Assembly: GCA_910584055.1 (NCBI GenBank)
Contig: CAJTZS010000001.1
Coordinates: forward strand, 1 to 64,000
Source of the DNA: an uncultured Muribaculaceae bacterium
Lineage (GTDB): Bacteria > Bacteroidota > Bacteroidia > Bacteroidales > Muribaculaceae
DNA: 64,000 nucleotides
Direction of reading: 5' to 3'
Shown here: one piece after another, positions 44,800 to 54,237 of the stretch
How positions within the stretch are numbered: the first letter of the stretch is position 1
How the letters are laid out: each line of letters begins with the position of its first letter
Program-made: the position numbers and the translations under genes
The notes under the pieces: generated by a model
The model's database searches: none
What the model was told of the DNA's origin: nothing
What the model saw: the letters and a program-made list of their open reading frames with translations, nothing else

Positions 44800-46620
44800 A
44801 TGAGACCAATATCAATAGTTTTCCTTGCCTTGATATCCATATCGGGCTTCAAGGCTCTGGCATACGAACCTGCCGGAGACAGGATAATGACAAAATGGGG
44901 AGAGAATTTTGATCCTTCCAACATCTGGCAGGAGTATCCACGACCTATAATGGAACGTCAGGAATGGCAGAACCTAAACGGTCTTTGGGAATATGCCATA
45001 ATAGGAAAAGAGTCCAAAACTCCAACGGACTGGCAGGGAGAGATACTTGTGCCGTTCTGTGCAGAATCGTCACTCTCAGGAGTAGGGAAAGAAGTTGGTG
45101 CCGACAACGCACTCTGGTACAGACGCAATTTCTCGGTGCCTAAATCATGGCGGGGGCGTGACATCTTACTCAATTTCGGAGCCGTAGACTGGCAAGCGGA
45201 TGTATGGGTGAATGGCGCGAAGGTGGGGAGCCATACCGGCGGCTACACCCCTTTCTCACTCAATATCACGCAGGCTCTCAATCCAAAGGGCGATAACCGG
45301 ATTGTCGTGCGCGTATGGGATCCGACAGACAAAGGTTATCAGCCGCGAGGGAAGCAACATTCCAGACCTCACCAGATATGGTATACACCCGTAACCGGCA
45401 TATGGCAGACCGTCTGGCTTGAACCGGTCAACAGAAACCATATCTCGGACCTGAAAATACTACCCGATATTGACAACAACACACTGACTGTCAAAGTGCA
45501 ATCAGAGGGGGATAACAAACAATATATCACTGAAGTCTCTGTCAAGGACAAGGGGCACACTATCGCATCCGGCAAGGCGCTCACCGGAGAATCTGTAATA
45601 ATCAACATGCCGGCAGATGTGGAGCTATGGTCTCCGGAGAATCCCAAGCTCTACGACCTTGAAGTGAGGCTGAGTGCAGACGGCAAGACCCTCGACATGG
45701 TCGAGAGCTATGCCGCCATGCGCAAATTCTCCATGAAACCGGACGATAATTGGATAAGGCGGCTACAACTCAACAATAAAGACCTGTTCCAATACGGACC
45801 GCTGGACCAGGGATGGTGGCCTGACGGTCTGTATACGGCTCCGTCCTATGAAGCCATGATATATGACGTTGACAAGACCAAGGACTGGGGTTTCAATATG
45901 ATCCGCAAGCATGTAAAAGTTGAGCCGGCATTGTGGTATACCTATTGCGACCGCAACGGAATCATCGTATGGCAGGACATGCCGAATGGTGACAAGAACC
46001 ACGAATGGCAGGCCCGCAACTATTTCGACGGCGAAGAGTTCGTGCGCACTCCGGAAAGCGAGGCCAACTACCGAAAGGAATGGCAAGAGATTATTGACTG
46101 CCTTTACAGCTACCCGTGCATAGCGGTGTGGGTGCCGTTCAACGAAGCCTGGGGGCAATTCAAAACCAAAGACATCACCGATTGGACCAAGAACTACGAC
46201 CCTTCGCGTCTGGTTAATCCGGCGAGTGGCGGCAATTTCTATCCCTGCGGAGACATGGTAGACGTTCACAGCTATCCGTCCCCTCCGACCACCCATGTAT
46301 ATGATGCCAAGCGGGCGAACGTGCTCGGAGAATATGGCGGCATAGGGATGGTTGCCGAAGGTCATGTCTGGATGCCCGACAGCAACTGGGGATATATACA
46401 GCATAAAACTCCCAAAGAAGTAACAGATACATATATTGATTATGCCAACCGTCTTGACAGACTGGCTAATGACTGGTTCGTCGGGGCGGTTTACACGCAG
46501 ACCACCGATGTGGAGGTCGAAGTCAACGGACTCATGACTTATGACCGCAAGGTAATCAAAATCGACGAACCCCGCATCCGCGAGATCAACCGCCGTTTAA
46601 TCAAAAATCACAGCAAGTAA
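44800..46620 (+). CDS. GH2-family glycoside hydrolase
   Basis: This 606-aa secreted protein has a signal peptide ending ALA. It has the GH2 sugar-binding jelly roll (WYRRNFSVPKSWRGRDILLN, FGAVDWQADVWVNGAKVG), the immunoglobulin-like domain and the TIM barrel. The acid/base Glu lies in VPFNEAWGQF and a candidate nucleophile Glu in LGEYGGIG. It is shorter than classical beta-galactosidases, as in many Bacteroidales GH2 enzymes. The substrate could be a beta-galactoside or beta-glucuronide, which I cannot resolve. Confidence 0.9.
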   Translation: MRPISIVFLALISISGFKALAYEPAGDRIMTKWGENFDPSNIWQEYPRPIMERQEWQNLNGLWEYAIIGKESKTPTDWQGEILVPFCAESSLSGVGKEVGADNALWYRRNFSVPKSWRGRDILLNFGAVDWQADVWVNGAKVGSHTGGYTPFSLNITQALNPKGDNRIVVRVWDPTDKGYQPRGKQHSRPHQIWYTPVTGIWQTVWLEPVNRNHISDLKILPDIDNNTLTVKVQSEGDNKQYITEVSVKDKGHTIASGKALTGESVIINMPADVELWSPENPKLYDLEVRLSADGKTLDMVESYAAMRKFSMKPDDNWIRRLQLNNKDLFQYGPLDQGWWPDGLYTAPSYEAMIYDVDKTKDWGFNMIRKHVKVEPALWYTYCDRNGIIVWQDMPNGDKNHEWQARNYFDGEEFVRTPESEANYRKEWQEIIDCLYSYPCIAVWVPFNEAWGQFKTKDITDWTKNYDPSRLVNPASGGNFYPCGDMVDVHSYPSPPTTHVYDAKRANVLGEYGGIGMVAEGHVWMPDSNWGYIQHKTPKEVTDTYIDYANRLDRLANDWFVGAVYTQTTDVEVEVNGLMTYDRKVIKIDEPRIREINRRLIKNHSK

Positions 46621-46624
46621 AGAT

Positions 46625-48034
46625 ATGTCGGGAATAAAACTATACACAATTGCAACATCAGCCATACTGTTCGCATGCAGCATGATGGCGGAAATCACTT
46701 TGCCGCAGTTCTATACAGACAACATGGTGCTTCAACAGAACTCCAAAATTGTCATTCCCGGGACGGCCGCTCCCGGCGCCAAAGTGACCCTTTCGACCGA
46801 TTGGTTTGACAAACCGGTAAACGCCAAGGCCGGGAACGATGGAAAATTCTCGCTGGAATTTCAGACTCCGCAAGCCGGAGGTCCCTACACATTGGTGATA
46901 AGCGATGGTAAAGACTCTAAGTCCCTACAGAATGTGCTAATCGGAGAAGTATGGCTCTGCTCCGGTCAATCCAATATGGAATTTCCGGTAAAAGGGGATT
47001 GGGCAAAACTCATGAATGCCGATGAAGTGGCGGCCACTATGCACCATCCGACATTGCGTATGTTGAAGCTGAAGAAGGTCACGTCAGTTACCCCGCTCGA
47101 TGACGCCACCGTGGAACGCGGATGGGTGGATTCTTCCCCGGCGGAGGCAACATTCTCCGCCATAGGCTATCTATACGGAAAAATGCTCCAGGATTCTCTA
47201 AACATACCCGTCGGCGTAATTGACGCCACGTGGGGAGGCACTCCGATAGAGGCATGGACTCCGTTGGAGAAGCTAAAGGACGTGCCTTGTTTAGGTATCT
47301 ACAGTGAGCCTCAGAATTTTCCGCCGGATTGTTTTGACTATCCCGGAGGGTTGTTCAACGCCATGATAAACCCTCTGACCGTGATGCCGGTTGCAGGAGC
47401 GCTATGGTATCAGGGATGCGCCAATGTGGACCGCGCCTGCGGATATGAAAAATGTTTCCGTAATATGATAGAGGGTTGGCGCAATGCTTTCGGAAATACC
47501 GATATGCCTTTTTATTATGTGCAGCTCGCCGGCCATATCTTGCCGGTGAATGTGCAACCGGAATCCAATTGGGCCCGTCTTCGCCATGCGCAGCAAAAAG
47601 TCCGCGACCTCCCATATGTAGGCATGGCTACAGCCATAGACCTCGGTCATCCGACCGACATCCATCCCACCAATAAAGAGGAAGTGGCACGGAGGTTAAT
47701 TCTGTTGGCTCTTGATAAAACCTACGGCAAACCACAAATCTGCGAGGCTCCGGAATGCAAGGACATACGTTTCGAAGGTAATAAAGTGGTGTTAAAATTT
47801 GATGCGCCTGTCAAGTCTACCGGAGGCGTGGCATTAGGTTTTATAATCGGAGACAAGCAGGGGAAATGGGCATACGGACATTCTAAACAGATCGACGACA
47901 GGACAATTGAACTGACATCCATCCTCATCAATAAACCTTCTGCCGTCAGATATAACTGGGCAGACTATCCGGACGGCAACCTATATGGAGAAAACAATCT
48001 TCCCGTTCTCCCTTTTGCATCCGATATAAAGTAA
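46625..48034 (+). CDS. SASA-family carbohydrate acetylesterase
   Basis: This 469-aa secreted SGNH-type esterase has the catalytic Ser in CSGQSNMEFP, a GGTPIEAW block and the Asp-x-x-His pair near DIHPTNKEEVARR. The family is annotated as sialate O-acetylesterase, but in glycan loci it commonly removes O-acetyl groups from plant or bacterial polysaccharides. It sits 4 bp after the GH2 gene, so the glycan target is probably acetylated. Confidence 0.9.
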   Translation: MSGIKLYTIATSAILFACSMMAEITLPQFYTDNMVLQQNSKIVIPGTAAPGAKVTLSTDWFDKPVNAKAGNDGKFSLEFQTPQAGGPYTLVISDGKDSKSLQNVLIGEVWLCSGQSNMEFPVKGDWAKLMNADEVAATMHHPTLRMLKLKKVTSVTPLDDATVERGWVDSSPAEATFSAIGYLYGKMLQDSLNIPVGVIDATWGGTPIEAWTPLEKLKDVPCLGIYSEPQNFPPDCFDYPGGLFNAMINPLTVMPVAGALWYQGCANVDRACGYEKCFRNMIEGWRNAFGNTDMPFYYVQLAGHILPVNVQPESNWARLRHAQQKVRDLPYVGMATAIDLGHPTDIHPTNKEEVARRLILLALDKTYGKPQICEAPECKDIRFEGNKVVLKFDAPVKSTGGVALGFIIGDKQGKWAYGHSKQIDDRTIELTSILINKPSAVRYNWADYPDGNLYGENNLPVLPFASDIK

Positions 48035-48040
48035 TATCAT

Positions 48041-50194
48041 ATGAAATATTTAGCGTTAACCATAATACCATTGTGTATGGCTTTGGCGGCAGCGGGGAGG
48101 GAACACCGCTCCTATGCAGTCGAGTCGGAAGGCGACAGCATTGCCGAAGGAATCGAAAGGACTGTCCATGTAGATAAAAAGGGCAATGTGGAGACCATAA
48201 CTTTGCGCCTGCGTAACACCCGCCACACGCCGTTCCAACCCGTCAAGGCAGGTCTCAAACTCGGTGTTGACACCTACATGGACACCTATCCGGAATGGTA
48301 CGGCAAATTCTTCCCCACTCTCGCCGTCTGCGAACCGGACCATTTTTACGGCTATATGCAGTCGCCGGAGGGCAAAGTGAAGGCCGTGGTGTCCACCGAC
48401 CCCATAGCATCATGGAGTCTCGACTACAACTTGGGCTATCAGGACCCCAAACCGCATTGGTTCTGGGGACACCGCATAGAGTGCCTGAACCTCGACATGC
48501 TCTGCCGGGGCCCGCTGCCCGGACACAACCCGCATCTGTGGAAACTCGAACCGGGCGAGGAGCGCACGTGGACTGTCAAAATCATAGACCTTGACAACCC
48601 GGACAGCTTCGAGGAGACGGTGCACCGCCACACTGGCGCTCCCGTGATAGCGATGGAGCGCACATCGTGCGCTCCGGGCGACACGCTCACAATAGACATA
48701 TTAGGCAACGCGCCCGGAATGAACATAGAGGGTAAGAATATAAGTTTAAAGAAGGTTGGTCCCGACCTGTGGCGCGGCACATACCGCGCCACAGGTGCCG
48801 GTATAAAAAACATCGGAGTGGTTGACGGAGCCAGGAAAGCGCACGGCACATTGACGGTGCGTCATCCATGGCGCAAGACCATGGGCCTGGCGCGCCAGGC
48901 GGTTGACCGTTACAAACAGAAACCGACCTCGCACGTGGAGAGCTGGTACGGCTTCCACACCGCCTTCGATGCCGCACGCATAATACCCGAAGCCGGTATA
49001 GACAGCGTGCTCAACAAGCGTTTCGACATGATTGTGGGCAAGGTGTTCGACCTTAACACCGGAGAGCCGCGTGAATGGAAATGGCGCATACAGAACGTCT
49101 CATCCACCGTCGGGATGTTGGCGGACCGTTACCTCGCATACGGCAATACGGCCGACCTTGACCTGGGGGAACGTCTTGCCAATTATCTGATGGGCTGCCA
49201 ACGGGAGGACGGGGCTTACATGAACGGAAACACGGACTACACCTCCGTGATCTATCCCGCCAAGAGCCTCCTCGAATTCGCGGACGCGGAACGCGCTGCA
49301 GGACGTAAGAAACAGGCGGCGCGGATCGAGAAATCTGCAAGACGCGCCATAGAACGCCTCGCGGCGGTTGACGGCAATCTCGAGACCGAAGGTCAGTTGA
49401 CCTACGAAGACGGCATGGTGAGCTGTTCCGCCCTTCAGCTCGGCGAACTTGCACTGCGAACCAAAAACGCAAAGGAGCGGAAACGTTTAACGGACGCGAT
49501 GCTCAAACTTCTCGACGGGCATGACTGCCTGACGCAACTGCGTGTGCCCGACGGGCGGCGCAGGGGTGGGACAATGCGGTTCTGGGAGGCGCAGTACGAT
49601 GTGTTCATGCTGCCCAACATGATTTCCTCACCCCACGGGTGGAGCGCATGGAGAGCGTATGCCACATACTATGCCTACCTGCTCACCGGGGAGGAACGCT
49701 GGCTGCGCGAGACTTTCGACGCCGCCTCCGCCTTCGCAGCTCTCATCGACCATGAGACAGGAAACCTCAGCTGGGCTTTCGTCGTGGATCCCTACGTCAG
49801 GGCGCGGCAGGTATGCGAACCGGATACGAACCATACGGCAGACGATGACACCTACGGCAACCCGCATCCCGAACTCTATCCCAACCGCGAGATCATCGTG
49901 GGGGAACAGTACGTGCCTATGATAGCGGACTGGCAGACGATAGTGTCGAGCGACAACGATGTGCACGAATGCTTCAAATTCATCGCGGAGGCAGTGCTAT
50001 GCAACGCCTTCATCGTCGAGCGTCCGGACGGCAGTATCGCTACCTACAACTGTAGCGTCAACCGACAGGACAACGCTCTGCATGTCAAAGCCAACGAGCC
50101 ACAGATGACAACCCTATATACAAACCTGCATACGCCATATAAAGTAAAATTTGACGGAGATATTAAAAAAGTGCTCCGATTTGGGGACAAATAA
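48041..50194 (+). CDS. Unknown secreted protein with helical-barrel region, in rhamnose PUL
   Basis: This 717-aa protein has a signal peptide (MKYLALTIIPLCMALAAAG). The N-terminal third is beta-rich (VETITLRLRNTRHTPFQPVK, YGYMQSPEGKVKAVVSTDP). From about residue 290 to 620 repeated helices suggest an (alpha/alpha) barrel (MVGKVFDLNTGEPREW, RLANYLMGCQREDGAYMNG, MISSPHGWSAWRAYATYYAY). I do not recognise the family with confidence. The size and rhamnose context would fit a polysaccharide lyase such as the rhamnosyl-glucuronate lyases (PL27), or an inverting hydrolase. It is the last gene before the second promoter region at 50.2 kb. Confidence 0.7.
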   Translation: MKYLALTIIPLCMALAAAGREHRSYAVESEGDSIAEGIERTVHVDKKGNVETITLRLRNTRHTPFQPVKAGLKLGVDTYMDTYPEWYGKFFPTLAVCEPDHFYGYMQSPEGKVKAVVSTDPIASWSLDYNLGYQDPKPHWFWGHRIECLNLDMLCRGPLPGHNPHLWKLEPGEERTWTVKIIDLDNPDSFEETVHRHTGAPVIAMERTSCAPGDTLTIDILGNAPGMNIEGKNISLKKVGPDLWRGTYRATGAGIKNIGVVDGARKAHGTLTVRHPWRKTMGLARQAVDRYKQKPTSHVESWYGFHTAFDAARIIPEAGIDSVLNKRFDMIVGKVFDLNTGEPREWKWRIQNVSSTVGMLADRYLAYGNTADLDLGERLANYLMGCQREDGAYMNGNTDYTSVIYPAKSLLEFADAERAAGRKKQAARIEKSARRAIERLAAVDGNLETEGQLTYEDGMVSCSALQLGELALRTKNAKERKRLTDAMLKLLDGHDCLTQLRVPDGRRRGGTMRFWEAQYDVFMLPNMISSPHGWSAWRAYATYYAYLLTGEERWLRETFDAASAFAALIDHETGNLSWAFVVDPYVRARQVCEPDTNHTADDDTYGNPHPELYPNREIIVGEQYVPMIADWQTIVSSDNDVHECFKFIAEAVLCNAFIVERPDGSIATYNCSVNRQDNALHVKANEPQMTTLYTNLHTPYKVKFDGDIKKVLRFGDK

Positions 50195-50195
50195 C

Positions 50196-50233
50196 ATGTT
50201 TTACAACACATTGTTCTACATAGTATCTTTCAC
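50196..50233 (+). promoter_or_regulatory. Partial match to the A/B motif
   Basis: ATGTTTTACAACACAT, then CATAGTATCTTTC, resembles the left half of copies A and B with one extra base of spacing. The TGCAACGGATACT block is not conserved. It precedes the trehalase/rhamnose operon. Confidence 0.35.
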
Positions 50234-50258
50234 AAAAACCAGCGTATACACTATACAT

Positions 50259-50280
50259 TGAAGTTGTTTAAACAACTTCA
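50259..50280. promoter_or_regulatory. 22-bp perfect palindrome, candidate operator
   Basis: TGAAGTTGTTT and AAACAACTTCA meet without spacer, 27 bp before the GH37 start and with no T run. It is a likely site for a dimeric regulator of the rhamnose genes. Confidence 0.55.
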
Positions 50281-50306
50281 TTCTTAAACGTACTAATAAA
50301 CACATC

Positions 50307-51611
50307 ATGTGCCAATTATTGACCGGAATACTGATTTTCACTTTTTTACCTTTTATAAATGCCCTGCAGCATTCGCCCGAAGAGATCGGGGAGGTGAGGT
50401 CTTTCATCAAAGCCCATATGGGGCACACCGTAAAGGAATGCAAAAAAGACACTTTGGGATATATCGCTTTGCCAAAACCTTACAGCGTTCCAAGCATGCA
50501 GGGAAATTTCCATCAGGACATGTATTATTGGGACACCTATTTTACCAATATAGGGTTGCTGCGGGATTCCGATTTCGGACAGGCTCTGAACAACGTGGAC
50601 AACATCCTTTTCCTGATCGAGAAGTTCGGTTTCATGCCCAACGGATCAAACGTCATGTTCCTTAACCGATCGCAGCCTCCGTTCGCCAGCATGATGGTGC
50701 GCGATATCTACGAAAGGAGCGGGGACAAGGAATGGTTAGAATCCGCCTGCGAGACATTGGAGAAGGAATATTCATTCTGGATGACCCAAAGGATGACTCC
50801 AACTGGACTGAACCGCCATTCGAACAGTGCGACAAAAGAGGATCTCGTTTCTTTTTATGAATATATGAGAACCCGGTTCACCGATTTGCCGGCATTGACT
50901 GATTCCGCGGAACTGTTCAAACAATCGTCGCATCTGATTGCAGAGGCGGAATCCGGCTGGGATTTCACCCCGAGGTTTGATTTCCGGTGTGAGGATTTCA
51001 TTCCCGTGGATTTAAACGCAAACCTATACCTATATGAGAAGAACTTTGCATATTTCTATAAAGAGTTGAAAAAGAAAGGTGCGGACAAATGGTTGAAAGC
51101 GGCTGAAAATAGGAAAAAACTCCTGAATAAATATTGCTACAATCCACAGGACGGATGTTTCTATGACTATGATTTTGTAAACGATAAGTTAAGCCCTGTA
51201 TATTCTTCAGCCGTATTTAACCTTCTTTGGGCGGGAGTGCTTTCAAAAAAGCAGGCCGGAAATGTTGTCGCCAACCTTCAGCGTCTGGAATATCCCGGAG
51301 GGATTGTAGCCTGCGAAGCGGGTAAGCGGACGAGGACATACCAATGGGATTTCCCGAATGCCTGGGCAAGTTTCAATGTCTTGTCAATCGATGGCCTGAA
51401 CCGCTACGGCTTTAAGGAGGATGCACGCCGGATAGCCAGGAAATATGTTGACAGCATTGTCGGCATTTATAAGTCTTCAGGCAATTTATGGGAAAAATTT
51501 AACGGGGAACAGGGTAACTTGGAAGTGAATTCGGAATATGACCTCCCTCCTTTCTTAGGATGGACGGCGGGTGCTTTTATCTATGCGTCAGATTACCTGA
51601 TGAACAATTAA
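50307..51611 (+). CDS. Trehalase-like GH37 glycoside hydrolase
   Basis: This 434-aa protein has an N-terminal hydrophobic signal (MCQLLTGILIFTFLPFINAL). It carries both trehalase signatures in adapted form: MQGNFHQDMYYWDTYFTNIG and YQWDFPNAWAS. The catalytic acid Asp is in SGWDFTPRF and the base Glu in NSEYDLPPFLGW. The family hydrolyses alpha,alpha-trehalose with inversion. It lies 12 bp before rhaB in a rhamnose operon, so its true substrate may be another glycoside. Confidence 0.85.
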   Translation: MCQLLTGILIFTFLPFINALQHSPEEIGEVRSFIKAHMGHTVKECKKDTLGYIALPKPYSVPSMQGNFHQDMYYWDTYFTNIGLLRDSDFGQALNNVDNILFLIEKFGFMPNGSNVMFLNRSQPPFASMMVRDIYERSGDKEWLESACETLEKEYSFWMTQRMTPTGLNRHSNSATKEDLVSFYEYMRTRFTDLPALTDSAELFKQSSHLIAEAESGWDFTPRFDFRCEDFIPVDLNANLYLYEKNFAYFYKELKKKGADKWLKAAENRKKLLNKYCYNPQDGCFYDYDFVNDKLSPVYSSAVFNLLWAGVLSKKQAGNVVANLQRLEYPGGIVACEAGKRTRTYQWDFPNAWASFNVLSIDGLNRYGFKEDARRIARKYVDSIVGIYKSSGNLWEKFNGEQGNLEVNSEYDLPPFLGWTAGAFIYASDYLMNN

Positions 51612-51623
51612 TACTGAGAGAAT

Positions 51624-52982
51624 ATGCTTAATTATCATTTGGCCGTTGACTTAGGCGCTACAAGCGGACGCGTTATGTTAGCTTCGTTCGACGGCAGAAG
51701 AGTGGATATGGAGGAGGTGGCACGGTTTCACTATCCCATGCTCCCGATTGCCGGACATCTTTTCTGGAATCTGCCGCTGATATATCAGAACGTAAAGGCA
51801 GCCATAGACAAGACTGTTTCCGACCTGTCGGCACGTAATGAAAAACTCTCCTCCATAGGTATTGATACATGGGGTTGCGATGTGGCTTATTTCAACGCCG
51901 ACGGCACTCTCGCGGGATTGCCGTACTGTTACCGCGACACGCACACCGAAGGCGGGGTCAAACGTTTCGCCGCCAAGATGCCGTTGGAAAATCTTTATAG
52001 CCGCACGGGGATTCAGTTCATGGACTTCAACACCCTCTTTCAATTAGATACCATTCGCCCTAAGGCCGACCGCATACTCTTCATGCCGGACGCATTGGCG
52101 TACATGCTCACGGGAAATGCAGTAACGGAATTCACCGTTGCCTCGACCTCACAGATGTTGAATCTCAAAACCGGTGATTTTGATCCTGAATTGCTCGAAA
52201 TCATAGGTTTGAGACGCGAACAGTTCGGACGCATGGTGCAGCCGGGTGAAGAGATTGGCAAATATAACGGTGTGCCCGTAATTGCCGTTGCCGGTCACGA
52301 CACCGCCTCGGCCGTTATCGGCATTCCAACTCCCGACAAGGATTACGCCTATCTCAGTTGCGGCACCTGGGCACTTCTCGGGGTGGAATCACCGCAACCG
52401 AATTCCGGAGCAAAGGCTTTCGAATATAACTTCACAAACGAAGGGGGAATCGACGGCACCACCCGTTTGCTCAAGAACATCTGTGGCATGTGGATATTCG
52501 AGCGTGTGCGCCATGAATCAGGTCATGACGACACCGATGTCGCGATGTTAGCTGAAATGTGTAACAATTCAAAATTAGATACCATCATAAATCCCGACAG
52601 CCCGGCATTCGCCAATCCGGAATCTATGACAAAGGCAATCCGGGACTATTGCTCGGAGAACGATCTCACACCTCCGGAATCTACGGCAGACTATGTGCGG
52701 GTTATCTATCGCAGTCTCGCAGCCAGAGTATCAGAGGTGTTGGGATGGTTAGCCGAGATTTCACCCAATGAGATCAAACGCCTCCACGTGATTGGTGGCG
52801 GCTCCCGTAACGCCAACCTGATGCAGATGCTCGCCACAGCCACGGGGCTTCCTGTAATTGCCGGGCCGGCAGAGAGCACCGCACTCGGCAATGTGCTCAT
52901 ACAGTTACGGAGCATAAACCCCGGCATCGATATCAAACAAATCGCTATAAATTCTACAGAAACAATAACATACAAACCATGA
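51624..52982 (+). CDS. rhaB: L-rhamnulokinase
   Basis: This 452-aa FGGY-family kinase phosphorylates L-rhamnulose at O1. The N-terminal phosphate loop (AVDLGATSGRVMLASFDG), IGIDTWGCDVAYFN with the catalytic Asp, VAGHDTASAV, and the second-domain motif VIGGGSRNANLMQMLA are all present. Its stop overlaps the rhaI start by 4 bp. It is cytoplasmic. Confidence 0.96.
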   Translation: MLNYHLAVDLGATSGRVMLASFDGRRVDMEEVARFHYPMLPIAGHLFWNLPLIYQNVKAAIDKTVSDLSARNEKLSSIGIDTWGCDVAYFNADGTLAGLPYCYRDTHTEGGVKRFAAKMPLENLYSRTGIQFMDFNTLFQLDTIRPKADRILFMPDALAYMLTGNAVTEFTVASTSQMLNLKTGDFDPELLEIIGLRREQFGRMVQPGEEIGKYNGVPVIAVAGHDTASAVIGIPTPDKDYAYLSCGTWALLGVESPQPNSGAKAFEYNFTNEGGIDGTTRLLKNICGMWIFERVRHESGHDDTDVAMLAEMCNNSKLDTIINPDSPAFANPESMTKAIRDYCSENDLTPPESTADYVRVIYRSLAARVSEVLGWLAEISPNEIKRLHVIGGGSRNANLMQMLATATGLPVIAGPAESTALGNVLIQLRSINPGIDIKQIAINSTETITYKP

Positions 52983-54235
52983 AAGAAGAAAAAATCAAAC
53001 AGGCTTACGACCTCGCCAAAGAAAGGTATGCAGCCGTCGGTATAGACACGGAGAAAGCACTTAAACAACTTCAGGATTTCCACCTCAGCATCCATTGCTG
53101 GCAAGCGGATGATGTCCAAGGCTTCGAACCCCGCGAAGGGGGACTCACCGGAGGCATTCAGGTAAACGGCAACTACCCCGGCAAAGCACGCAACATCGAT
53201 GAACTACGCGCCGACATACTTGAGGCGATGAGCCTTATACCGGGAAAACACCGTTTGAACCTTCACGAGATTTACGGTGAATTCGGCAATAAGTTCGTAG
53301 ACCGCGACGAGGTGACTATCGAACATTTCCAAGGATGGATCGACTGGGCGCGCGAGCATGATATAAAACTTGATTTCAATTCCACATCTTTTTCGCATCC
53401 TAAAAGCGGTGACCTCTCGCTTTCAAACCCCGACAAAGGGATCCGCGACTTCTGGATAGAACATAGCAAACGTTGCCGCGCCATCGCCCAGGCAATGGGT
53501 GAGGCACAGCAGGATCCCTGCATCATGAACACGTGGGTGCACGACGGCAGCAAGGATATCACCGTGAACCGCTATTTATACCGAGAACTCCTCAAGGATT
53601 CCCTTGACCGGATCTTCGAACACCACTACGACTGGATGAAGGATTGCGTAGAGAGCAAGGTCTTCGGTATCGGTCTGGAGAGCTATACTGTAGGTTCCAG
53701 CGATTTCTATACCGCCTATGCAGCAAAGAACGACATGATGATCACTCTCGACACAGGTCATTTCCATCCGACGGAGAGCGTGGCGGACAAGGTCAGCGCC
53801 ATGCTGCTGTTCGTACCGGAACTGATGCTGCATGTAAGCCGGCCGATCCGCTGGGATTCGGACCATGTAACCATCATGGACGACCCCACGCTCGACCTCT
53901 TCAGCGAAATCGTCCGCGCCGGGGCACTCAACCGCGTGCATTACGGGCTCGATTACTTCGATGGCACGATGAACCGCATCGGTGCCTACGTTATTGGCAG
54001 CCGCGCCGCACAGAAGTGTATGCTCCGCGCCCTGCTCGAACCGCTGGCTACTCTCCGCGAGCACGAACTCAACGGCCGCACGTTCCAGCGCCTGGCACTT
54101 CTTGAAGAGGGCAAGGTGCTACCATGGAACGCTGTCTACGATGAATTCTGCCGCCGCAATGACGTTCCGGTGGGTGAACACTACATAAAAGCTGTTGAAG
54201 ACTACGAAAATACCGTTACAAGTAAAAGAAGGTAA
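52979..54235 (+). CDS. rhaI: L-rhamnose isomerase
   Basis: This 418-aa metal-dependent isomerase converts L-rhamnose to L-rhamnulose. The typical start (LAKERYAAVGIDTEKALKQL, then SIHCWQADDVQGFE) and metal-site regions (LDFNSTSFSHPKSG, NTWVHDGSKDI, ITLDTGHFHPTESVADKVS, LHVSRPIRWDSDHV) are present. It has full length and is coupled to rhaB by a 4-bp overlap. Confidence 0.96.
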   Translation: MKEEKIKQAYDLAKERYAAVGIDTEKALKQLQDFHLSIHCWQADDVQGFEPREGGLTGGIQVNGNYPGKARNIDELRADILEAMSLIPGKHRLNLHEIYGEFGNKFVDRDEVTIEHFQGWIDWAREHDIKLDFNSTSFSHPKSGDLSLSNPDKGIRDFWIEHSKRCRAIAQAMGEAQQDPCIMNTWVHDGSKDITVNRYLYRELLKDSLDRIFEHHYDWMKDCVESKVFGIGLESYTVGSSDFYTAYAAKNDMMITLDTGHFHPTESVADKVSAMLLFVPELMLHVSRPIRWDSDHVTIMDDPTLDLFSEIVRAGALNRVHYGLDYFDGTMNRIGAYVIGSRAAQKCMLRALLEPLATLREHELNGRTFQRLALLEEGKVLPWNAVYDEFCRRNDVPVGEHYIKAVEDYENTVTSKRR

Positions 54236-54237
54236 GG

